Assembly (NCBI GenBank): GCA_900768345.1
Contig: CAAGCO010000007.1
Span: 228,984-292,983, forward strand
Length of the DNA stretch: 64,000 nucleotides
Reading direction: 5' to 3'
Source: Bacilli bacterium
GTDB taxonomy: Bacteria > Bacillota_I > Bacilli_A > RF39 > UBA660
The notes beneath the pieces were generated by a model. The model saw only the letters and a program-made list of their open reading frames with translations, was not told the DNA's origin and ran no database searches. The translations under genes were made by a program, and so were the position numbers. This document shows, piece by piece, positions 52,200 through 61,110 of the stretch (the first letter of the stretch is position 1; every line of letters starts with the position of its first letter).

Positions 52200-52733
52200 A
52201 TGGAAAGAGAAGAAAAAATAATATTTGTATTTGTTTTATTATTTGTTTTTATTGGAACTGTAGGTTTTACTTATGGTTATTTTAGAGCTGAGTTTTCATA
52301 TCAATCTGATGAATTAAAAGTAACTACTGGAACATTAAAATTAGATTATGTTGATGAGAGTCCACTTATTTATAAAGAAAGTTTTAAACCCGGAGATGTA
52401 ATCACAAAAACATTTGCTGTAGAAAATACTGGTACACTTGATGCTACATACGACTTAATATGGAAAGAATATAAAAATGAAATAACAAATAATGAACTTG
52501 TTATAAAAGGTATTTGTGATAGTATGACAACAAATAATATAATGAGTGGAACATGTAGTAATATAGAAGAAATGCCTGTTACATCAAATAATATAAAATC
52601 AAAAGTAAATATAGCCCCTGGTATTAAACATAAATATACAATAGAGATTACTTTTAAAAATTTAGATGGAGAACAAAATTATAACCAAGGAAAGTCTTTT
52701 AGCGGTATTATTAACGTGAAAGATAGTAATTGA
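52200..52733 (+). CDS. camelysin/TasA-like secreted protein
   Basis: 177 aa from ATG 52200. N-terminal helix FVFVLLFVFIGTVGFTYGYF followed by RAEF resembles SipW-dependent signals of TasA/CalY proteins. The mature part has VTTGTLKLDY and FKPGDVITKTFAVENTGTL, the TasA-like jelly-roll pattern. Such proteins form matrix fibres or are minor subunits. It lies 15 bases before modular peptidase C and is probably co-transcribed with it. No sipW-type peptidase gene is in the window. Confidence 0.65.
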   Translation: MEREEKIIFVFVLLFVFIGTVGFTYGYFRAEFSYQSDELKVTTGTLKLDYVDESPLIYKESFKPGDVITKTFAVENTGTLDATYDLIWKEYKNEITNNELVIKGICDSMTTNNIMSGTCSNIEEMPVTSNNIKSKVNIAPGIKHKYTIEITFKNLDGEQNYNQGKSFSGIINVKDSN

Positions 52734-52748
52734 TTGTGAGGTGTAGTA

Positions 52749-54008
52749 ATGATTTTACAAATATGTGATAATCCAACTGTTTTGAGTGTAATGCGTATTG
52801 TTAATATTGCGATTTTAATTATTAAGATTGCTGTTCCAATATTATTAATTTTAACAGGCATGATAACACTTTTAAAAACTATTAAGTTTGGTGAAGAAGA
52901 CTCACTTGCGAAAGCTAAGAAGCAACTTATTAATAATGCAATTGCGGCAGTAGTTATATTTTTTGTACCAACTTTTGTTAACGTGCTAGTAAAAGTTTCT
53001 TTAACAAATGGTGAATATAAAGATTGTCTAAATAATACTTCAACTGAAGTGATTAATCAGAAATATTATGATATAGCAGTAAATTCTATTAGTAAGGCTG
53101 AATCATCTTCTAAATATAATGATTATTATGATGCTGTAAATAAAGTTAATAATATAAAAGATACTGATACAAAGAATGCACTTAAAAAAAGACTTGATAA
53201 TGTAAAAGATATTATTGATAAAAAAATAGAAGAAAATAATAAAAAAGAAAATACTAAGAATGAAAATAGTAATAGTGGTAATAGTAATAATAATAATAGT
53301 GGTGGTAATGGTTCTAATACAACCGTTCCTGATATAAGTAATCCAGGTACATTTAAACCTGATACAGGAAAAACCCATGATTGCAATAAAAATGGAAAAT
53401 ACCAATTATGTTCTGCTAAAAAAGGAATCTTTGGATCATTTGCCTATTATGATAAAGCACCAGCAAATGATACTTCTAATCGTAATAGTATTGAAATGGA
53501 TCCATCATGGAAAAATACAAATCTAGTTAATGTATCAACTACATGTTCTAATGGAAAAAAATATAATTGGACAGTTCATAGACTTGCTTCTTCAACATGG
53601 AAAAAAGTTCAAGAAAAATTTTGTGAAATAATTACAGTTGGAATAGACGGAATAAAATATGAAACTAATCAAATAGTAATTAGTGGACCTATATCTATAC
53701 GATATATAAGTAATACCAAAACAATTAGTACTCATGCTTTTGGAATTGCAATAGATATAAATCCTAGTGAAAGTTATACTATTAATGGAAAAAAATATCC
53801 AACTCCTTATGGTAGAAGTTTAGAAAAATATAATAATTTTATAAATGCTATAGGTGGAGAAAGCGATCCTAGAAATGTTAATTATGTTTTATGGAAAAAA
53901 GTTTTTGAGCCACTTGGATTCATATGGGGCGGTAATTGGGGAAGAAATGGTAAAGGCACAAAAATAGATGGAATGCACTTTGAGATTGATTGGAGGAATG
54001 CTAGGTAA
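52749..54008 (+). CDS. modular wall peptidase C: VirB2/TrbC-like membrane module fused to M15 (VanY-like) domain
   Basis: 419 aa. Residues 1-165 are the third copy of the module (Cys6, two helices, basic loop with LAKAKKQ, Cys93, YNDYYDAV...IKD stalk), more diverged than the copies at 29197 and 46426. A long Asn/Ser linker (about 160-200) leads to an M15-type D,D- or L,D-peptidase: STHAFGIAIDINP (H329, D336) and near the end IWGGNWGR followed by DGMHFEIDW (third His). The enzyme should trim peptidoglycan stem peptides outside the cell. Flanked by a camelysin-like gene and a one-base-overlapping membrane protein. Confidence 0.8.
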   Translation: MILQICDNPTVLSVMRIVNIAILIIKIAVPILLILTGMITLLKTIKFGEEDSLAKAKKQLINNAIAAVVIFFVPTFVNVLVKVSLTNGEYKDCLNNTSTEVINQKYYDIAVNSISKAESSSKYNDYYDAVNKVNNIKDTDTKNALKKRLDNVKDIIDKKIEENNKKENTKNENSNSGNSNNNNSGGNGSNTTVPDISNPGTFKPDTGKTHDCNKNGKYQLCSAKKGIFGSFAYYDKAPANDTSNRNSIEMDPSWKNTNLVNVSTTCSNGKKYNWTVHRLASSTWKKVQEKFCEIITVGIDGIKYETNQIVISGPISIRYISNTKTISTHAFGIAIDINPSESYTINGKKYPTPYGRSLEKYNNFINAIGGESDPRNVNYVLWKKVFEPLGFIWGGNWGRNGKGTKIDGMHFEIDWRNAR

Positions 54009-54760
54009 TGAAAAAATATATAATTGCACTTATCATATTAATTTCAATATGTATTCTTACAATATTTATATTAGATAATAACAATAAAAAACAAATAGAA
54101 GAAAATAAAGAAAAAAGCTTTATATATTATAAGTCTCTTAATTTTAATGATAATATTAATACTTTAAGAAAAAATATATATAATAATTCATACTTCAATT
54201 TATTTGTAAAAATAAATGAATATAATGGTGTTATAGATGAAAATAATATAAGCGAAATAATGAATTATTATATAGTTAATATTACAAAAAATAAAAATGA
54301 AGTTTTTGAAACAAGTGATGATAATTTAAATTTTTGTTTAAATAAACAATCTTTTATAAATTCGTTTAAAGAATTGTTTGATAAAGATATTGAAAAGTTT
54401 TATCCTAATATTAATGTTCTTCCAAATATTAATGCAGGGCCTATTAAAATATGTTTTAATTATGATGAAGATTATCTATATGATTATTCAAGTTTAATTT
54501 ATGTTAAAGATAAGAAAATAAAGAGTGATATAGTAGAATTAAATATATATGAATATTTAATTGATACAGATGATAAAGATATTGAGGAGAGTTTAATAAA
54601 AGATTTTGTTAGAAGTTTAGATAGTAATGACATTAATAATTTTAATGAGGTTTTTATTAATGATTATGGTTTTGAAATTTTAGAAAAAAAGATTAAATTT
54701 AGAGAAATTAAAGATGGAGATTTCTTTAAATATCAATTAATATCAATGAATACTATTTGA
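54008..54760 (+). CDS. membrane-anchored protein, unknown
   Basis: 250 aa. N-terminal helix IIALIILISICILTIFIL, then an acidic, Asn-rich exported domain without recognised motif. Start overlaps the M15 gene stop by one base (TAATG). In position and build it recalls the lipoprotein after the M23 gene, but the sequences do not visibly match. The -35 box of the next promoter lies at its stop codon. Confidence 0.55.
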   Translation: MKKYIIALIILISICILTIFILDNNNKKQIEENKEKSFIYYKSLNFNDNINTLRKNIYNNSYFNLFVKINEYNGVIDENNISEIMNYYIVNITKNKNEVFETSDDNLNFCLNKQSFINSFKELFDKDIEKFYPNINVLPNINAGPIKICFNYDEDYLYDYSSLIYVKDKKIKSDIVELNIYEYLIDTDDKDIEESLIKDFVRSLDSNDINNFNEVFINDYGFEILEKKIKFREIKDGDFFKYQLISMNTI

Positions 54761-54785
54761 CAAATAAATAATATAGATGTATAAT
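54757..54785 (+). promoter_or_regulatory. promoter for the T-box/valS operon
   Basis: Consensus TTGACA (54757-54762), 17 bases, TATAAT (54780-54785). Best SigA match in the window; -35 overlaps the upstream stop codon. Confidence 0.85.
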
Positions 54786-54791
54786 CTCCTT

Positions 54792-55000
54792 ATAAAACGA
54801 GGAACAAGAGGAGTAATATATACTAATTATTAGAGATGAAAAGTCACTGGGTGGAAGCTTTTCTTAAGATAGGTATATGAAGGTAGCTTGGGAGTTAACT
54901 TGTGAAATATAGTAAGAAGTTACGTAGATATGCGTTAAATATATAGAGTATAAAATAAGGTGGTACCACGATTGATTCGTCCTTTGGTATTACCTTTTTA
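54792..55000 (+). promoter_or_regulatory. T-box riboswitch (valine)
   Basis: Stem I begins with GAGGAACAAGAGGAGTAA and contains an AGAGA-like box (54832-54836 region). A loop-E-like GAA precedes GGTAGC, where GTA (54883-54885) is the probable valine specifier. The conserved T-box AAGGTGGTACCACG is at 54957-54970. The terminator pairs AAGGTGGTACC (54957-54967) with GGTATTACCTT (54986-54996), then TTTTT. Uncharged tRNA-Val should favour the antiterminator and allow expression of the HD gene and valS. Confidence 0.92.
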
Positions 55001-55017
55001 TTTTGGAGGAAAAAGAA

Positions 55018-55764
55018 ATGAACGAGATGAATGAAAATTTTGATGAATTTGATAAATATGTTATGGGGTTTGATTTTAATGAAGATATGATTGCTTATAA
55101 ATACAATCATTCATATAGAGTCATGCATCAATGTGATGAAATATCATATACATTAAATTTAGATGAAGAAGATAATTATTTAACTTGTTTAATTGGATTA
55201 TTACATGATTTTGGTAGATTTGAACAATGGACTAAATATAAATCATTTGATGACTTAAAAACTATTGATCATGGAGACTTAGGAGAAGAATTATTATTTA
55301 AGAAAGGCTTAATAAAGAATTTTAAACTTGATGATGAATTTTATGATATAGTTTCTAAAGCTATAAAATATCATAACAAGTATGAATTACCAGATGATTT
55401 AACAGTACGTGAAAAGATGCATGCTAAAATAGTTAGGGATGCCGATAAATTAGATATAATATATGCTTTTTCTACAATTAGACTATTAGAACTTAAAGAA
55501 GATGATTCAGAAATAAGTGAAGAAGTAAAGAAAGAGTTCTATTTACATGAACCAGTTAAACGAGTCAATTGTAAGACTGTTAATGATAGAATAATATTCT
55601 TATTATCATTTGCTTTTGATTTATATTATGACTATAGTAGAGGTCTATTATTAGATAAAGAATATTATAATAGAATATTTGAACATATAAAAGATAAAGA
55701 TAAATTCAAACCTTATTTTGATGAGGTAGAAAAATATTTAAGGGAGTGTGAAAATAATGCTTGA
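55018..55764 (+). CDS. HD-domain phosphohydrolase in the valS operon
   Basis: 248 aa from ATG 55018; GGAGGA at 55005-55010 excludes TTG 55003. HD ligands: HSYRVMHQC, LIGLLHDFGRFEQW (His-Asp), TIDHGDLGEELL, KYHNKYELP and VRDADKLDIIYAFS. Such proteins hydrolyse nucleotides or cyclic nucleotides; the substrate is unknown. It lies directly under the valine T-box and overlaps valS, so it is made when charged tRNA-Val is scarce. Confidence 0.8.
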   Translation: MNEMNENFDEFDKYVMGFDFNEDMIAYKYNHSYRVMHQCDEISYTLNLDEEDNYLTCLIGLLHDFGRFEQWTKYKSFDDLKTIDHGDLGEELLFKKGLIKNFKLDDEFYDIVSKAIKYHNKYELPDDLTVREKMHAKIVRDADKLDIIYAFSTIRLLELKEDDSEISEEVKKEFYLHEPVKRVNCKTVNDRIIFLLSFAFDLYYDYSRGLLLDKEYYNRIFEHIKDKDKFKPYFDEVEKYLRECENNA

Positions 55765-58282
55765 TAAAAAATATAATCATAAAGAAGTAGAAAATGGAAA
55801 GTATCAAATGTGGCTTAAAAGTCATTGCTTTGATGCTGGAGATAAAAGTAAAGATGCTTTTACTATAGTAATACCACCACCTAATGTAACAGGTAATTTA
55901 CATTTAGGACATGCACTTAATGGTAGTATTCAAGATGTTATTATTAGATATAAAAAGATGAAAGGTTTTGATACTTTATGGCTTCCAGGAATGGATCATG
56001 CGGCTATCGCAACTGAAGCTAAAGTTGTTAATAGACTTAAGACAGAGGGAATAAATAAATATGAACTTGGTCGTGAAGGATTCTTAAAAGAATGTTGGAA
56101 ATGGACTGATGAACATAGAAGTAATATTCATAAGCAATGGGAAACTTTAGGACTTAGTGTTGACTATAGACGTGAGAGATTTACTCTTGATGAAGGTCTT
56201 AATGATGCAGTTAATGAAGTATTTATTAGACTTTATAATGAGGGACTAATATATCGTGGTGAAAAGATTATTAACTGGGATCCAGTTGCTAAAACAGCAC
56301 TTTCAAATGAAGAAGTTATTTATAAAGATGATCCAGGAGCTTTCTATCATATTAAATACTTTATTGAAGGAAGTGATAAGTATTTAGATGTAGCTACTAC
56401 AAGACCTGAAACTTTATTTGGAGATACTGCTGTTGCTGTTAATCCAGAAGATGAGAGATACAAAAAATTAATTGGTAAGAATGTAGTACTTCCAATTGTT
56501 AATAAATTAATTCCAATTATAGGAGATGAACATGCCGATCCAGAATTTGGAACAGGTTGTGTTAAGATTACACCTGCACATGATCCTAATGACTTTGAAG
56601 TAGGTGAAAGACATAATTTAGATAGAATTCTAATTATGAATGAAGATGCTACAATGAATGAGAAGGCCGGTAAGTATAATGGCATGTCTCGTGAAAAATG
56701 TAGAGAAGAATTACTTAAAGATTTAGAAAGCCAAGATTTATTAATTAGTGTTGAAAAGATGACACATAGTGTAGGGCACTCTGAGAGAACTGATGCTGTA
56801 GTTGAACCATATTTATCTAAACAATGGTTTGTTGATATGAGTAGTATGAGTAGAGACTTATTAGATGCTCAAAAGGGTGGAGACAATAAAATTAACTTTA
56901 TACCAAAGAGATTTGAAAAAATATTAAATCACTGGATGGAAGATTGCCATGATTGGTGTATAAGCCGTCAATTATGGTGGGGACACAGAATTCCTGCTTG
57001 GTATAAGGATGAAGAAGTTAAAGTACAAAAAGAATGCCCAGGAGAAGGATGGACTCAAGATGAAGATGTGTTAGACACTTGGTTTAGTAGTGCATTATGG
57101 CCATTTAGTACACTTGGTTGGCCAAATAAAACAGAAGACCTTGAAAGATACTTCCCAACAGATGTACTTGTAACAGCGTACGATATTATATTCTTCTGGG
57201 TTGCTCGTATGGCGTTCTCATCACTAAAACAAATGAATAGTCGTCCATTTAAAGATTGCATTATTCATGGACTTATTCGTGATAAACAAGGAAGAAAAAT
57301 GTCTAAGTCACTAGGTAATGGAATTGATCCAATGGATATGATAGAAGAATACGGATGTGATGCGTTAAGATTCTATTTAACAACAACATCTGCGATGGGT
57401 ATGGATATTCGTTTTGATACTGATAAAGTTGCTTCAACTTGGAACTTTATTAATAAATTATGGAATGCATCAAGATTTGTACTTATGAAATTAGAGGGTT
57501 TCAAAAAAGAAGACTATACACTTAAAAATTTAAATAATGCAGATAAATGGATACTTACTAAACTTAATGAAACAATTAAGAAAGTAACTAAATCTATGGA
57601 TAAATATGAATTTAATAATGCAGGAAGTGAATTATATTCATTTATATGGGATAATTTCTGTGATAAATATATAGAAATGTCTAAATTTAGTGAAAGTAAT
57701 GAAACTAAGAGTACACTTTTATATACAATTACAGCTATAGTTAAAATGATGCATCCATTTATGCCATTTGTTACAGAAGAAATATATAGTAATTTTGAAA
57801 TAAAAGATACAGATATATTATTAATGAGTGAGTATCCAACTTATGATAAAAAACAAGTATTTAAGAGTGAAACTAAAGAAATAGATGAATTACTTGAATA
57901 TGTAACATTATTTAGAAATAAAAAAGTTGAAAGTAAAATATCAAATGATTTTGAAGTAATTGATTATAATAATAATGAACTTTTAAATAAGATGCTTAAA
58001 CTTACTGATAAGATTGTTAATGAAAGCAAGTTTAATGATAAATTGACTATAGAACTTTATAATTATAAATTTGATATATTCTTTGATAACTCTAAAAATA
58101 ATGAAGAAGAAGAGTTAAAGAAAAAAGAAGAAATAGAAAAATTAGAAGCATCTATTAGTCGTCGTAAGAAATTATTATCAAATGAAAACTATGTAAATAA
58201 AGCTCCAGAATCAATAGTTAATAAAGAAAGAGAAGACTTAGAAAAAGAAGAAAAGAGACTAGAAATTCTTAAAAAGAACTAG
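55757..58282 (+). CDS. valS: valyl-tRNA synthetase
   Basis: 842 aa from ATG 55757, chosen for spacing to AGGGAG (55741-55746); GTG 55748 is too near. Class I motifs PPPNVTGNLHLGHALNG (HIGH variant HLGH) and KMSKSLGNG (KMSKS). Editing domain with TTRPETLFGDTAVAVNPED, tRNA-binding helical domain, and a C-terminal coiled coil (about 785-842) rich in Glu and Lys. ValS rather than IleS: WLPGMDHAAIATE is diagnostic. Its end forms a terminator. Confidence 0.97.
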   Translation: MLDKKYNHKEVENGKYQMWLKSHCFDAGDKSKDAFTIVIPPPNVTGNLHLGHALNGSIQDVIIRYKKMKGFDTLWLPGMDHAAIATEAKVVNRLKTEGINKYELGREGFLKECWKWTDEHRSNIHKQWETLGLSVDYRRERFTLDEGLNDAVNEVFIRLYNEGLIYRGEKIINWDPVAKTALSNEEVIYKDDPGAFYHIKYFIEGSDKYLDVATTRPETLFGDTAVAVNPEDERYKKLIGKNVVLPIVNKLIPIIGDEHADPEFGTGCVKITPAHDPNDFEVGERHNLDRILIMNEDATMNEKAGKYNGMSREKCREELLKDLESQDLLISVEKMTHSVGHSERTDAVVEPYLSKQWFVDMSSMSRDLLDAQKGGDNKINFIPKRFEKILNHWMEDCHDWCISRQLWWGHRIPAWYKDEEVKVQKECPGEGWTQDEDVLDTWFSSALWPFSTLGWPNKTEDLERYFPTDVLVTAYDIIFFWVARMAFSSLKQMNSRPFKDCIIHGLIRDKQGRKMSKSLGNGIDPMDMIEEYGCDALRFYLTTTSAMGMDIRFDTDKVASTWNFINKLWNASRFVLMKLEGFKKEDYTLKNLNNADKWILTKLNETIKKVTKSMDKYEFNNAGSELYSFIWDNFCDKYIEMSKFSESNETKSTLLYTITAIVKMMHPFMPFVTEEIYSNFEIKDTDILLMSEYPTYDKKQVFKSETKEIDELLEYVTLFRNKKVESKISNDFEVIDYNNNELLNKMLKLTDKIVNESKFNDKLTIELYNYKFDIFFDNSKNNEEEELKKKEEIEKLEASISRRKKLLSNENYVNKAPESIVNKEREDLEKEEKRLEILKKN

Positions 58283-58292
58283 TCTTTTTTTA
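58256..58292 (+). terminator. terminator overlapping the end of valS
   Basis: Stem AGACTAG / CTAGTCT (58256-58262, 58279-58285), then a T run. The stop codon is in the 3' arm. Confidence 0.65.
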
Positions 58293-58323
58293 ATAATTTT
58301 ATGTTCTAATTAGAATAAGTGAA

Positions 58324-58509
58324 GTGTATGAAAAGTAGAAATGGTTTTCATATATAAATAATAAGCAGGTTAATACTGCTAAAATATATACTATGAGTTA
58401 TATGTTTGCTGGTGCTAATATAACTACAGGATATGTTAAGGATTAAACAATCGCAGATAAATTTAATGATAGAAACATACCAAGTACACTTAAATTCTCT
58501 GTTAAATAG
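58324..58509 (+). pseudogene. decayed gene fragment with two in-frame stops
   Basis: One reading frame gives VYEK-stop-KWFSYINNKQVNTAKIYTMSYMFAGANITTGYVKD-stop-TIADKFNDRNIPSTLKFSVK (segments separated by TAG 58336 and TAA 58444; read as short pieces). It keeps protein-like composition through both stops. No clear start, and no ribosome site for the inner ATG. The family is not recognised; the text resembles secreted or phage-type beta domains. Followed by an intact terminator, so it once was a gene. Confidence 0.4.
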
Positions 58510-58522
58510 TTTAATATAAGAG

Positions 58523-58549
58523 GAAACTTAATATTTAAGTTTCTTTTTT
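58523..58549 (+). terminator. terminator after the decayed gene
   Basis: Stem GAAACTTAA / TTAAGTTTC (58523-58531, 58535-58543), then TTTTTT. Confidence 0.75.
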
Positions 58550-58584
58550 ATGACTTATATTGTATAATTATGGTGGTGAAGGTT

Positions 58585-58875
58585 ATGGATAATCCTATAG
58601 AATTTAAAAGTGCTAAAGAATTATATGATAGAGTTTTACCTGCATTATATTCTAAAGTTAAAGAAGTAAGAAATTTAGGTTTTGCATATATTACTGAAAA
58701 GGATATATGGAACTACTTAGTAAATAGTACATGGAAAACTAAAAGAAATTTACAACTTCACGATCTTATTAGTGATATTTTGTATGCTGATAATTATAAA
58801 CTTAATGATTATGTTATGGATAAGATGAGAAAATTAAAAAAAAGAAATGATAATGTTGATGAGGAGATGCTTTAA
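58585..58875 (+). CDS. ComN-like post-transcriptional regulator
   Basis: 96 aa from ATG 58585 (GTGAAGG at 58576-58582); ATG 58570 has no ribosome site and lies right after TATAAT (58563-58568). The pattern KELYDRVLPALYSKVKEVR, then LGFAYITEKDIWNYLVNSTW and LHDLISDILYAD matches ComN/YrzD, which acts after transcription on the late competence comE message. It directly precedes secDF with a one-base overlap, as in Bacillus. Confidence 0.8.
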   Translation: MDNPIEFKSAKELYDRVLPALYSKVKEVRNLGFAYITEKDIWNYLVNSTWKTKRNLQLHDLISDILYADNYKLNDYVMDKMRKLKKRNDNVDEEML

Positions 58876-61103
58876 TGAAAAAAATAATTAAGCCAATAAG
58901 TATATTGGTAGTATTAGTAGTTGGCTGTTTATTACTTATAAAACCAACACTTAAGTCTATTCATTATGGAATAGATTTACAAGGTGGATTTGAGATTCTT
59001 TATAATATTGAACCACTTGATAAAAATGCAAAATTAACTGATGATGATTTAGATAAGACATATAAAGCTATAGTTAATAGAATAGATAGTCTTGGTGTAT
59101 CAGAACCAGTTATAAGTTTTGAAGGAGATAATTTAATTAGAATTCAACTTCCTGGTGTATCTAGTGAAGAAGAAGCTAGACAAAGAATTAGTACAACTGC
59201 AGTACTTTCATTTAGAGATGTAAATGATAATTTACTTATGACAAGTGAAATTCTTGGACATAATGGTGCTTCATTAAGTCAAAATAGTCAAACTTTTCAA
59301 TATCAAGTTAAATTAGATATTAAAGATACAGCAAAGTTTTATGATGTAACTAATTCTTTATCTAAGAGAAGTAATGGAGAAAATTTAATTATTACATGGT
59401 TAGACTTTACTGATGGATTAGATTCATATAATAATGAAAAAGAAACATGTGGTAAAGACTCAACTATGAAATGTATTAGTGCTGCTTCTGTTAATGAAGG
59501 ACTTAATAGTAGTGAAGTAGTAATTGAAGGAAACTTTACTAAAGAAGAAGCACAAGCATTAGTTGATTTAATTAATAGTGGTAGTCTTCCAACTAAGTTA
59601 ACTGAAGAAGCTACACCTAAGAGTGTTTCACCTTCATTTGGTAGTGAGACTATTACTAAAACTGGTATAGCAGGACTTATTACATTTGCGATTGTTTCAT
59701 TAATTTTAATATTTAAATATAGATTTAGTGGACTTATTGGAAGTGTATGTTTATTTGTTTATGCAATGCTTGTATTTGTAATATTTAATGCAGTTGGTGG
59801 AGTTCTTACATTAACTGGTATAGCTGCTTTAGTACTTGGTATTGGTATGGCAGTAGACTCAATAATAATATCAAATGATAGAATTAAAGATGAACTTAGA
59901 AAAGGAAATAAATTAGTAGCTGCGTATAAGGAAGCAAATAAGAGTAGTTTAGTAGCTATAATAGATGCTAATATTACTACATTAATAGCTGGAATAGTTC
60001 TTTATTTATTTGGTGAATCTAGTGTTAAGGGATTTGCTACTATGTTAATAATTACTATATTTGTAACAGTATTTACAACAGTTATTCTATATCGCGTTAT
60101 TCAAGGAATGTTTGTAAATAGTAAATATTTTAATGGAAAAGAAAAGATGTTTGTAGGCAAGATTAGTAATGTACATAATTTTGATTTTGTTAAATTTGCT
60201 AGAAAACCTATTCTTGCTGCGATAGCTGTTATAGCTATTGGAATAGCATTCTTCTTAGTACGTGGATTTAACTTTGGAGTAGACTTTACAGGTGGAACTA
60301 ATATTAACTTATCATCTAATAGTGATATTGATTTTGATAAATTAACAACTATGCTAAAAGAATATGATGTTAGAGGATATGATTATTACGTTGGTGTAAA
60401 GACTGAAGGATATATTAAATTAAATGATATTCTTAGTGATGAAGATACAACTAAAGTTAAAAAAGAATTAAAAGATATGGGAATAGAAACATCTATGAGT
60501 GAAATTAGTACTCTTGTTACTAATAACTTAACTAAGAATGCTATAAAATCATTATTATATTCATTAATAGCTATCATTATTTATATAGCAATACGTTTTA
60601 ACTTTAACTATGCAATAAGTGGAATATTAATGTTAACTCATGATGTATTAATTATACTTGCGATGTTCGCAATATTTAATATACCAGTAGATTTTATTAT
60701 AGTAGCATCATTACTTACAATAATTGGATATTCAATTAATGATACTATTGTAGTATTTGATAGAATTAGAGAAAATAGAAAAAAAATGTTTAGAAATAAG
60801 AAAATACTAACTGATGAAGAATTAAATACGCTTATTAATAATTCTTCTAATGAAACTATTTCTCGTAATGTATGGACTAGTATTACTACTATTAGTGCTG
60901 TAGTTGTATTATTATGTGTTGGTCTTAATGACATATATACATTTAATGTTTCTATACTAATAGGATTAGTAGCTGGTAGTATATCATCATTATTAATTGG
61001 ACCTAGAGTATGGATGGCTCTTGAAAAGAGAAGTCAAAATAGACCAGATGATGATGACGATGATGAAGTAGAAGAATTAAAAATAAAGGGTATAAATATA
61101 TAA
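58875..61103 (+). CDS. secDF: fused preprotein translocase subunit SecDF
   Basis: 742 aa RND-fold membrane protein that uses the proton gradient to help Sec export. SecD half: YGIDLQGGFEILYNIEP, P1 domain with RIDSLGVSEPVI, and helices with GMAVDSIIISNDRIKDELR. SecF half: FNFGVDFTGGTNINL, then LTIIGYSINDTIVVFDRIREN. Twelve membrane helices expected. Acidic C-terminal tail DDDDDDE near the end. The single-chain SecDF form is that of Bacilli. Confidence 0.95.
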   Translation: MKKIIKPISILVVLVVGCLLLIKPTLKSIHYGIDLQGGFEILYNIEPLDKNAKLTDDDLDKTYKAIVNRIDSLGVSEPVISFEGDNLIRIQLPGVSSEEEARQRISTTAVLSFRDVNDNLLMTSEILGHNGASLSQNSQTFQYQVKLDIKDTAKFYDVTNSLSKRSNGENLIITWLDFTDGLDSYNNEKETCGKDSTMKCISAASVNEGLNSSEVVIEGNFTKEEAQALVDLINSGSLPTKLTEEATPKSVSPSFGSETITKTGIAGLITFAIVSLILIFKYRFSGLIGSVCLFVYAMLVFVIFNAVGGVLTLTGIAALVLGIGMAVDSIIISNDRIKDELRKGNKLVAAYKEANKSSLVAIIDANITTLIAGIVLYLFGESSVKGFATMLIITIFVTVFTTVILYRVIQGMFVNSKYFNGKEKMFVGKISNVHNFDFVKFARKPILAAIAVIAIGIAFFLVRGFNFGVDFTGGTNINLSSNSDIDFDKLTTMLKEYDVRGYDYYVGVKTEGYIKLNDILSDEDTTKVKKELKDMGIETSMSEISTLVTNNLTKNAIKSLLYSLIAIIIYIAIRFNFNYAISGILMLTHDVLIILAMFAIFNIPVDFIIVASLLTIIGYSINDTIVVFDRIRENRKKMFRNKKILTDEELNTLINNSSNETISRNVWTSITTISAVVVLLCVGLNDIYTFNVSILIGLVAGSISSLLIGPRVWMALEKRSQNRPDDDDDDEVEELKIKGINI

Positions 61104-61110
61104 AAGGGAA

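Noticed and set aside
53103..53405. Ile- and Leu-rich open frames on the minus strand under the M15 gene
   Set aside because: Shadow of the Asn-rich linker; no start signal and biased composition.
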